From NCBI GenBank assembly GCA_039914705.1, contig JBDSOT010000074.1:1-5310 (forward strand): a DNA stretch of 5,310 nucleotides, given 5' to 3'. The notes below the pieces were generated by a model, which was given only the letters and a program-made list of their open reading frames with translations, was not told where the DNA came from and made no database searches. Shown in pieces: positions 1 to 4,854 of this stretch. This DNA comes from JBDSTW01 sp039914705 (GTDB taxonomy: Bacteria; Pseudomonadota; Gammaproteobacteria; SURF-13). Made by a program: the position numbers and the translations under genes. Positions within the stretch are counted from its first letter, which is position 1; each line of letters opens with the position of its first letter.

Positions 1-642
1 CTCGGAAGGATTCGGTGGCGTTGCCCCCGCACATAAAAGGGAAAGATTACTGAACGAGGGTACGTGTTGAATGGTATCCAGACCCGCGCGTCCGCTCAGC
101 ACAGATGACAATCCGATATGGTTATCCAGATTAAAAATACTATGTTGACGCGGGGTGCGCAGATCGGCATCGACTAACAGGGTATTTTCACCCACCTGGG
201 AAAATACAACGGCAAGATTCGCCGCCAGGTAACTACGGCCTTCGCCCTGGTCAGGACTTAGTATAACCAAGGTTTTGTGGTGCGAACCCAGCTTGCGTAG
301 TATCAATTGACCACGTAAGGTGCGGAAGGCCTCCGATTGCGGCGAGAACGGTTCATAAGCAGCAACTAATTCTTTGCTGACATCGCCATCCCCTTCCTGA
401 AGATAATCATAATTAAACTGCTCGGATAAGGCATATTGAAGATCACGCTTGGTTAAAAGTTTTAATTTGAGAGCCGCCTCGCCAAAACGTAATCCACGTT
501 CTTTTTGAAATTCCGCAATGCGCTCGGCAGCTTCAGGTGTCAGCTTGCCGCTATCCAAAAGAATTTTTCCCAGGGTTCTATCTATTTGCCCGGTAATTAA
601 TTGTTGAGGACCTACGCGGTTGGTTAATACTGGCTGGTTCAT
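1..642 (-). CDS. epsG: EpsG-type chain-length-determinant tyrosine kinase (BY-kinase), 3' end beyond window
   Basis: Cytoplasmic bacterial tyrosine autokinase that works with the Wzz-type protein encoded just upstream to control EPS polymer length. The 214 visible codons begin at ATG 642, with AGAG seven bases upstream and only 22 nt after the epsF stop, so the genes are co-transcribed. Residues 23-75 form two MshEN-like repeats. Residues 98-118 (PFSPQSEAFRTLRGQL) are the usual entry into the BY-kinase fold. The Walker A segment at 129-137 reads SPDQGEGRS, with Arg136 where most P-loops have Lys; my recollection is that this is normal for the EpsG family. Walker A' is at 155-164 (LLVDADLRTP). 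Walker B and the C-terminal tyrosine cluster would lie beyond coordinate 1 and cannot be checked. The family name is secure; c-di-GMP binding is inference. Confidence 0.92.
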   Translation of the reverse strand, partial: MNQPVLTNRVGPQQLITGQIDRTLGKILLDSGKLTPEAAERIAEFQKERGLRFGEAALKLKLLTKRDLQYALSEQFNYDYLQEGDGDVSKELVAAYEPFSPQSEAFRTLRGQLILRKLGSHHKTLVILSPDQGEGRSYLAANLAVVFSQVGENTLLVDADLRTPRQHSIFNLDNHIGLSSVLSGRAGLDTIQHVPSFSNLSLLCAGATPPNPSE

Positions 643-664
643 TATTATTCTCTAACGCCTCTGG

Positions 665-2107
665 TTAGCGACTGGCGATGTGTAGTGGGCCGGGAGTATG
701 TGTCAGCCGCTGTGGCTGCCTTTGCACAACCTTAACTTGCGCAATCTTGTTATTGAGCACACCCAATACGGGCAAGTTCAGGTCGTCCAGAATATCCTGC
801 TGCGAGCGTATATAGCGATTAGCCATTTCGGCCATAAAGGCAAGACCCACACTCAACAATCCGCCGAAGAAAATTGCCAATGCAACGTTGAGCATTATTT
901 TAGGTTGCGAATGTTTGATGGGCGGAATAGCCGGGCTGATGATCGACACATTTGTCTGGCTCAGCTGGCTTTCCATGCTGGTCTGACTGAAGCGTTGCGA
1001 GGCTGTGTCATATGCCTTTTGCGCATTCTCAACCTCGCGCACATAAACGGCGATGTCATCATGCCCCTGCTTAAGCGCTAAAATCTTTTTCTTCTGGGCG
1101 GCAAGTGCCTCTTTTAGAGCGGCCTCACGTTGCTGTGCAAGCTGGGCGCTGTTCGCAATTCCGCGTGTCGCCTTACTGACTTCTGTTTTTACCTTTTGCT
1201 GCATATTGCTAAGTTCGCGCAATGCTCGCTTGTATTGCGGGTGGTTCACGCCCACCTGACCGGAAAGCTCTGCAACCTTTGCCTCCTGCTCGGCGAGATT
1301 TTCCTTTAATGCCTGGATGAACGGATTGGAAAGAATCTCCGGCAGGCTCTCCAGCGAGGCGTCTCCGCCGGATGCATTTTTCGCCATATCCTGCCGGGTC
1401 TGAAAATCCTGCGCCTCGGTTTGCACTTTAACTAACTGGCTGGAAAGATCCTCAAGGCGCGCATTCTCAACATCAAGCTTTTCATCGGCCGCGATAATTC
1501 CTTTGTCCTGCTGGTAGGCAGATAAACGTTCTTGGCTCGCGGCTAAATTATCGCGCAGGATTTTTAGCTGATCGCCAAACCAACTAGCCGTTTGACGGGC
1601 TGGGTTAACCTTCAATTGCAGATTGGTATTGATATAAGATTCGGCAAAGGCATTGGCAACTGCCGCGGAAAATACCGGGTTTGTCGAAGAGTAGCTCAAC
1701 TCAATCAAACTACTCTCCGCAGACGGACTAATTTTCATGTCATCGAGCAATTCATCTGCGAGCCAATCGCGGATAGAGCCTTTTCCTTCTGTAGCCTTTT
1801 CAAACTGCTCGCGTGCCTCGGGGTTTTTATCGAGCTTCAGCTTGTCCACTGCCTCCAGCGCAACCTTGTGACTGGCAATAATATCCAACTGCGTCGCCAT
1901 ATATCCCGCCACCATCTGGGCCGGAAATAAACCGCCTGTTAAGGGATCATCGCCGCTTTTGAAATCGATGACCATACTGGTGCTGGCGGTATAGGTCTTG
2001 GGCATTAACAGGCTGAGGATTAACGCAGACGCCACCGTTATCCCAAACGTGAAAACGATAAACCAGATACGCGAGCGTAATATCAGTAACAGTCGTTGCA
2101 AGTTCAT
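665..2107 (-). CDS. epsF: EpsF-type Wzz chain-length determinant protein
   Basis: Inner-membrane polysaccharide co-polymerase that sets EPS chain length and links the tyrosine kinase to the export protein. I chose ATG 2107, giving 480 residues, because AGAG lies eight bases upstream, as in epsG. The longer reading would need a TTG at 2137 and adds ten unlikely residues. A short basic N-terminus (LQRLLLILRSR) precedes TM1 at about 14-34. A periplasmic domain with long Gln/Glu/Lys/Ala-rich coiled-coil stretches (about 170-370) follows, including the NHPQYKRALREL segment typical of Wzz/GumC proteins. TM2 is at about 404-424, preceded by the Pro-rich stretch SPAIPPIKHSQPK. The cytoplasmic tail of about 56 residues has no kinase domain, consistent with a separate EpsG kinase. 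The 122-nt gap from epsE contains three hairpins. Confidence 0.92.
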   Translation of the reverse strand: MNLQRLLLILRSRIWFIVFTFGITVASALILSLLMPKTYTASTSMVIDFKSGDDPLTGGLFPAQMVAGYMATQLDIIASHKVALEAVDKLKLDKNPEAREQFEKATEGKGSIRDWLADELLDDMKISPSAESSLIELSYSSTNPVFSAAVANAFAESYINTNLQLKVNPARQTASWFGDQLKILRDNLAASQERLSAYQQDKGIIAADEKLDVENARLEDLSSQLVKVQTEAQDFQTRQDMAKNASGGDASLESLPEILSNPFIQALKENLAEQEAKVAELSGQVGVNHPQYKRALRELSNMQQKVKTEVSKATRGIANSAQLAQQREAALKEALAAQKKKILALKQGHDDIAVYVREVENAQKAYDTASQRFSQTSMESQLSQTNVSIISPAIPPIKHSQPKIMLNVALAIFFGGLLSVGLAFMAEMANRYIRSQQDILDDLNLPVLGVLNNKIAQVKVVQRQPQRLTHTPGPLHIASR

Positions 2108-2130
2108 TCTGAATTCTCTACCTTGATGCG

Positions 2131-2159
2131 AAAGCAAAAGCCCATAATCAAAGGGGCTT
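2131..2159 (-). terminator. Terminator- or attenuator-like hairpin between epsE and epsF
   Basis: On the minus strand AAGCCC (2159-2154), a 10-nt loop and GGGCTT (2143-2138) form a 6-bp stem, followed by a T-rich tail reading TTGCTTT (2137-2131). It sits 24 nt upstream of the epsF ATG. The stem is short and the T-run is interrupted by GC, so partial termination, or an mRNA-processing or stability element, is more plausible than a full stop within the operon. Confidence 0.35.
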
Positions 2160-2178
2160 CTACGCTACGAAATACAGG

Positions 2179-2220
2179 CTTTCCTGACTCTGGAAAGATA
2201 CAGCTATCCATGCAATGGAT
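2179..2220 (-). other. Two tandem inverted repeats after epsE
   Basis: Directly downstream of the epsE stop lie ATCCAT/ATGGAT (arms 2206-2211 and 2215-2220, 3-nt loop) and CTTTCC/GGAAAG (arms 2179-2184 and 2192-2197, 7-nt loop). Each has a perfect 6-bp stem. With the 2138-2159 hairpin they form a run of three stem-loops filling most of the epsE-epsF gap. Such structures can protect an upstream message from 3' exonucleases or set different expression levels of neighbouring genes. That role is inferred. Confidence 0.4.
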
Positions 2221-2229
2221 GAGCCACTA

Positions 2230-3054
2230 TTAAAACAGGCTCTCCTTAACATGAACCACATCATTTTCCTGTAGCGCATCGGTCAAGTTAACGTTGATCT
2301 TGCGCAGTTCACCATTGCCATCGCGGCGGCTTACTTTAACGCCACGCTCGGTGCCGCGTAATGACAGACCGCCACCCACTGACAGCGCCTGCATCACCGT
2401 CATGCCTGGCTCGAGGCGATAAGCGCCGGCGCGCTGCACCTCACCGTAAATGTAAAATACCGGCGCACGGCCCACATAAATTACGTCGCCATTACTGACC
2501 TCAATATTATCTTTAAGGTCGGCGGACTGGAATAAATCCACCAGATTGATGTTGTGCTTAACGGCCTTGCCCTGCTCATCCTTGATGATCGTGATGGAGT
2601 CCGCACCCGTTTCGCTCACCCCGCCGGCCAGCGAAATCAGGTCGAGCACATCGCTGGGTCCGTCAATGGCATATTTGCCGGGCTTATTAACCTGTCCGAG
2701 GACCGACACCTGCTGGCTGCGATATTCAAGGATGCTGATATTAAGCTGCGGCTGATTAACAAAGCCGCCCTTCTTCAACATCCCGGCAATCTTTGCCTCC
2801 GCCTCGCTTCTCGATAAACCGCCGATGGCCACTTCGCCCAACAGCGGAAAGGTAATATTACCCGTCTCCGATACCTGTGCCTCGGTAGTCATATCCGGGT
2901 TTTCGAAAACTGTAATTCGAACCGTATCGCCTGAACCCAGCTTATATCCGGCCGCAGTAGCGGCGTTGGCCGCTGGCGCAAGAAACGCGAGCAAGGCGCA
3001 CAGCATTAAATTGGATAGAAATTTTGTCATTCCGTTGCTGCTATTTGTAAGCAT
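2230..3054 (-). CDS. epsE: EpsE-type polysaccharide export protein (Wza-like, SLBB)
   Basis: Exported protein that forms the periplasmic/outer-membrane part of the EPS export path, working with EpsF. ATG 3054 is chosen because AAAGG (3067-3063) lies eight bases upstream; a GTG at 3063 would overlap that ribosome site. The product has 274 residues. Residues 9-31 form a signal peptide ending PAANA before ATAAG, a signal peptidase I-type site; Cys19 is inside the hydrophobic core and not in a lipobox. The polysaccharide export domain starts YKLGSGDTVRITVFENPDM at 37 and runs to about 110. Two SLBB (beta-grasp) segments follow, starting near 116 (VSVLGQVNKPGKY) and 200 (FYIYGEVQRAGAY). The protein ends VHVKESLF, the usual EpsE ending, without the C-terminal helix that forms the Wza outer-membrane pore. 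It therefore probably needs a partner for outer-membrane passage. Confidence 0.92.
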   Translation of the reverse strand: MLTNSSNGMTKFLSNLMLCALLAFLAPAANAATAAGYKLGSGDTVRITVFENPDMTTEAQVSETGNITFPLLGEVAIGGLSRSEAEAKIAGMLKKGGFVNQPQLNISILEYRSQQVSVLGQVNKPGKYAIDGPSDVLDLISLAGGVSETGADSITIIKDEQGKAVKHNINLVDLFQSADLKDNIEVSNGDVIYVGRAPVFYIYGEVQRAGAYRLEPGMTVMQALSVGGGLSLRGTERGVKVSRRDGNGELRKINVNLTDALQENDVVHVKESLF

Positions 3055-3064
3055 GGTGGTCACC

Positions 3065-3074
3065 TTTATTTTAA
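3065..3074 (-). repeat. TTAAAATAAA direct repeat, copy at the epsE ribosome site
   Basis: The minus-strand 10-mer TTAAAATAAA runs into the epsE Shine-Dalgarno sequence (AAAGG). Identical copies occur at 3103-3112, over the lipoprotein stop codon, and at 3681-3690 in the operon leader. AT-rich 10-mers can recur by chance; it is recorded because two copies run directly into GG. Confidence 0.3.
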
Positions 3075-3102
3075 GTTCCGATTGTGATTTGGGCTTAATC
3101 GT

Positions 3103-3112
3103 TTTATTTTAA
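3103..3112 (-). repeat. TTAAAATAAA direct repeat, copy at the lipoprotein stop codon
   Basis: Second copy of the 10-mer, exactly 38 nt from the 3065-3074 copy. It contains the TAA stop of the small lipoprotein gene. The pair makes the lipoprotein-epsE junction unusually A-rich, which may simply keep the epsE start unstructured. Confidence 0.3.
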
Positions 3113-3492
3113 ATGTCTGCGCGATTCCACTCAGGATCAATCTGACCGGGACGGGAAATGGGCGCTGATATTTTTATTATATAGGCTTGCGCATGAATCT
3201 GTCTGCTTCGTTCAGTTGCCTGCTGTGCCGGATGTCCCTCATTCAAGACGTTTGACTGGCTGGCGGCAGGCCGTTGATCTGCAAGCGGATTGAATATGCG
3301 CAAGGAATACGAGCTTGCATTATTGGTATTAGAAGGGCTAAACGCGAAATTGTTCACTTTTGTGAGAATAGCCTTGGTTGGCAAGGCGCTTTGACTAACA
3401 ACACTGTAGGAATGGCCTTCACAGCCGGCCATTAGCGCCAAAAGCAACGCCACCAAGGCCTGATAACCAAATGAATTCTTGATCCTGTCCAT
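3109..3492 (-). CDS. Small putative lipoprotein at the head of the eps operon, function unknown
   Basis: I do not recognise this family. ATG 3492 gives 127 residues and has GAGG and AGGA upstream. An upstream TTG at 3627 in the same frame would add 45 residues unlike a signal sequence and starts inside a terminator-like tail. Residues 1-24 are a classic lipoprotein signal: basic MDRIK, hydrophobic ALVALLLAL, then lipobox LMAG before Cys24. The +2 residue is Glu, not Asp, which by the Enterobacteriaceae rule favours the outer membrane. The mature part of about 104 residues is rich in Ser, Asn, Ala and Gln, with no clear repeats or membrane segment. It precedes epsE by 54 nt, so it is probably the first gene of the eps transcript and may be an accessory export or assembly factor. 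Translation is plausible but homology is untested. Confidence 0.65.
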   Translation of the reverse strand: MDRIKNSFGYQALVALLLALMAGCEGHSYSVVSQSALPTKAILTKVNNFAFSPSNTNNASSYSLRIFNPLADQRPAASQSNVLNEGHPAQQATERSRQIHAQAYIIKISAPISRPGQIDPEWNRADI

Positions 3493-3625
3493 AGTTCCTA
3501 TACCTCGTCCGTGTATGTGGATAGGGAAAACAGTTAGTTTGACGTGGTATACAGAGGGGCGGCTTTCGAGGTGTACAGTGGAGAAAGGGGGTAAAACGTG
3601 AGGCAACTCCCCTGGCTTTGCGACC

Positions 3626-3648
3626 AAAAATAAAGGACATCCGTGTCC
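3626..3648 (-). terminator. Intrinsic-terminator-like hairpin inside the eps leader
   Basis: On the minus strand GGACA (3648-3644), loop CGGA and TGTCC (3639-3635) form a 5-bp stem, followed at once by TTTATTTTT (3634-3626), eight T in nine. The stem is short but the T-tract is strong. It lies about 190 nt after the predicted start site and 133 nt before the first start codon, a position suited to transcription attenuation of the EPS operon. On the plus strand the same hairpin has no T-tract. Confidence 0.45.
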
Positions 3649-3680
3649 GTAGTCTCACCGTATCCCTTAGTAAGCGTCCT

Positions 3681-3690
3681 TTTATTTTAA
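3681..3690 (-). repeat. TTAAAATAAA direct repeat, leader copy
   Basis: Third copy of the 10-mer, followed by AGGACG, so it resembles the epsE ribosome-site context. However, no start codon is suitably placed after it. It may be a relic of a duplicated start region or chance. Confidence 0.3.
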
Positions 3691-3805
3691 TTATGGCTTC
3701 GTAATCAATATCTTAAGCGGAGTCGTCATCCGTGAATGACTATCCCTGCTAGCTTCCGGCCCTCCGTGGCACGATATTGACTACAACATCCTTTTTGAAG
3801 CACTT

Positions 3806-3834
3806 GTGAGATTTTGCATCCTGCAACTTCTCAC
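3806..3834 (-). promoter_or_regulatory. Symmetric hairpin at the predicted mRNA 5' end, GGA in the loop
   Basis: A 29-nt imperfect palindrome: GTGAG, 3 nt, TTGCA, GGA, TGCAA, 3 nt, CTCAC on the minus strand. Its first base is the predicted transcription start, so the mRNA would begin with this stem-loop and show GGA at its tip. GCAGGAUGC shares the AGGAUG core of CsrA/RsmA sites. It could instead be a DNA operator covering +1. The symmetry is seen directly; the binding protein is inference. Confidence 0.5.
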
Positions 3835-3844
3835 ATTAATATAT

Positions 3845-3861
3845 AGCAAGCGACATGCCAA
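3845..3861 (-). promoter_or_regulatory. Sigma-54 (RpoN) promoter for the eps operon
   Basis: The minus strand reads TTGGCATGTCGCTTGCT, matching the sigma-54 consensus YTGGCACGRNNNTTGCW at nearly every fixed position. GG and GC have the required -24/-12 spacing; the main deviations are T for C after TGGCA and T for R. Transcription would begin near 3834. It faces the lipoprotein-epsE-epsF-epsG genes. Exosortase/PEP-CTERM EPS clusters are known to be controlled by the PrsK/PrsR two-component system, PrsR being a sigma-54 activator, so this promoter type fits. Confidence 0.75.
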
Positions 3862-3866
3862 CTGCT

Positions 3867-3879
3867 TATATCATTGATT
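3867..3879 (-). promoter_or_regulatory. IHF-like site upstream of the sigma-54 promoter
   Basis: The minus strand reads AATCAATGATATA, one mismatch from the IHF core WATCAANNNNTTR. It sits in AT-rich DNA just upstream of the -24 element and overlaps a dyad ATCATT/AATGAT (3870-3887). IHF often bends DNA between an activator site and a sigma-54 promoter. The degenerate consensus makes chance matches common. Confidence 0.25.
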
Positions 3880-3964
3880 ATAATGATTTATTTACGGATC
3901 ACAGCTATTGTTAGCGGGCTGTTTATGTATCAAGAACTATACAACGAAAAGCGCGGTTAGAGAG

Positions 3965-3987
3965 GATCGCCCTCAACAGGCGCTATC
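3965..3987 (-). terminator. Possible terminator after the hydrolase gene
   Basis: On the minus strand GAT, a 2-nt bulge and CGCC pair with GGCG and ATC around a TGTTGAG loop. This makes a 7-bp bulged stem about 40 nt past the hydrolase stop, followed by a pyrimidine-rich CTCTCT stretch with no true T-run. It is the best candidate for the end of the upstream transcript but weak. Confidence 0.3.
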
Positions 3988-4000
3988 AGGAGGGTCTGTA

Positions 4001-4022
4001 TTTGTAAACGTGGCGTTACAAA
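4001..4022. promoter_or_regulatory. TTTGTAA-N8-TTACAAA dyad, possible activator-binding site
   Basis: A perfect 7-bp inverted repeat with an 8-bp spacer, extended inward by CG/CG with one bulged base. It begins two bases after the hydrolase stop codon. Its centre is about 177 bp upstream of the predicted sigma-54 start site, inside the normal range for enhancer sites of sigma-54 activators. As an RNA hairpin it lacks a T-tract, so a terminator role for the hydrolase gene is less likely. Confidence 0.4.
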
Positions 4023-4024
4023 AC

Positions 4025-4717
4025 TCAATCCAGCAGGTGCATTAACCAGCTATTCATGTCCTTCATCTCCTGCGCGCACGATTCGTGACCCATCGGATAG
4101 GTACGCCAGTTAACCTCGTACCCCAGCCTGTCCAGAACCGAACGAGAGGCCAGCGCGGTTGCCAGCGGCACAATCGCATCATGTAAACCATGCGCCATCA
4201 TAATCGGCAGACCGGCGTTAGCCGGATGCGCCTCGGTATCTGCCTTGCCCGCCATAGGCAGGTAAGTGGACAGCGCGAGGATGCCGGCCAGACGTTGCGG
4301 ATAGCGTAAACCGGTATGCAGGGCAATGGCCCCGCCCTGGGAAAAGCCCGCCAGCACAATGCGATGGGCGGGTATGCCGCTGTCGATCTCGCGCTCGATA
4401 AGATGACGCAGCAGGCGTTCGGAGTTACCCACGCCCGAACTGTCTTCCTGATACGACAGATCGCTATCGACAATGTCATACCAGGCGCGCATCACGAAGC
4501 CATTATTGATGGTTACCGGCCGATGCGGGGCATGCGGCAGCAAAAAACGCACGCCGTGGCGTTTCGGCAAGGCCATCTCAGTGACGATAGACGCCAGGTC
4601 ATGGCCATCGGCACCGAGTCCGTGCAGGCAAATGACGCTGGCCGTGACCTCCGCAACCGGGTTAATCGTAACCGCAGGCAGCAGGGCTTCTAATACCGGA
4701 TTTTCAGGAGAATACAT
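4025..4717 (-). CDS. Serine alpha/beta-hydrolase, carboxylesterase/phospholipase family
   Basis: A 230-residue cytoplasmic hydrolase of the phospholipase/carboxylesterase (acyl-protein thioesterase-like) family, typically acting on short acyl esters, lysophospholipids or thioesters; the real substrate cannot be read from sequence. The length is normal for the family and there is no signal peptide. The oxyanion-hole segment is at 31-37 (LHGLGAD), followed by LPHAP at 60-64. The nucleophile motif GFSQG has Ser126, the acid is Asp180 in GLHDAIVP, and the base is His211 in PMGHE, so the triad looks complete. ATG 4717 is the only sensible start, since the next Met is residue 48. The upstream sequence is AT-rich without a clear Shine-Dalgarno. 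It lies 137 nt after the protease gene and before the eps promoter, and is probably an ordinary neighbour rather than part of the EPS pathway. Confidence 0.9.
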   Translation of the reverse strand: MYSPENPVLEALLPAVTINPVAEVTASVICLHGLGADGHDLASIVTEMALPKRHGVRFLLPHAPHRPVTINNGFVMRAWYDIVDSDLSYQEDSSGVGNSERLLRHLIEREIDSGIPAHRIVLAGFSQGGAIALHTGLRYPQRLAGILALSTYLPMAGKADTEAHPANAGLPIMMAHGLHDAIVPLATALASRSVLDRLGYEVNWRTYPMGHESCAQEMKDMNSWLMHLLD

Positions 4718-4808
4718 TAAGGAATATTAACATTTAAGGATATTTTTGCCATATGAACTTAGCAGTTGGTGTAATAAATCTGAAAAGAGAAAAGGCTATT
4801 AATCTAAT

Positions 4809-4834
4809 CATCAAACCCCTGATAAAGGTTGATG
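4809..4834. repeat. Imperfect inverted repeat in the protease-hydrolase gap
   Basis: CATCAA (4809-4814) and TTGATG (4829-4834) flank a 14-nt centre in which CC/GG can also pair. It lies about 20-45 nt past the protease stop. There is no T-run on the minus strand, so it is a poor terminator; it could be an operator for the hydrolase gene. I see no clear sigma-70 promoter in 4718-4854. Confidence 0.3.
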
Positions 4835-4854
4835 AAGGGGGGTGGGTGCAAACC

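Larger units (their letters stand above)
3493..3834 (-). promoter_or_regulatory. Predicted long 5' leader of the eps operon
   Basis: If the sigma-54 promoter at 3845-3861 is used, transcription begins near G3834 and leaves a leader of about 342 nt before the lipoprotein ATG. By eye it holds 13 GGA trinucleotides on the mRNA strand against five TCC. Four of the GGAs occur as GGATG. It also holds a 5'-terminal hairpin (3806-3834), a hairpin with stem GTCATT/GATGAC (3725-3740, one G-U pair), a third TTAAAATAAA copy (3681-3690) and a terminator-like hairpin (3626-3648). No known riboswitch class could be fitted. The leader assignment depends on the predicted start site. Confidence 0.5.

Noticed and set aside
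2108..2137. N-terminal extension of EpsF to TTG 2137
   Set aside because: ATG 2107 has a ribosome site matching that of epsG and gives the normal family N-terminus; the extension codes over that ribosome site.
3493..3627. N-terminal extension of the lipoprotein to TTG 3627
   Set aside because: The start codon lies in the T-tract of a hairpin with no ribosome site, and the extension would bury a textbook lipoprotein signal peptide.
3419..3658. Possible 79-codon upstream reading frame starting at GTG 3658 after AAGGGA
   Set aside because: It overlaps the terminator-like hairpin and the lipoprotein start, has an Arg/Pro-rich composition without any recognisable feature, and is best explained as a shadow frame.
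3601..3660. Class I c-di-GMP (GEMM) riboswitch
   Set aside because: GGTCGCAAAGCC (3626-3615) resembles the conserved GACGCAAAGCC strand, but the required GGCAAACC partner strand and the second conserved stem are not found.
3766..3781. Sigma-54-like TGGCACG sequence on the plus strand
   Set aside because: The -24 half is perfect, but the -12 position has AC where GC is needed, and no gene follows on the plus strand.
3876..3889. Perfect TATAAT hexamer on the minus strand as a sigma-70 -10 box
   Set aside because: No acceptable -35 hexamer lies 16-18 bp upstream; the region is AT-rich, so a chance hexamer is likely.
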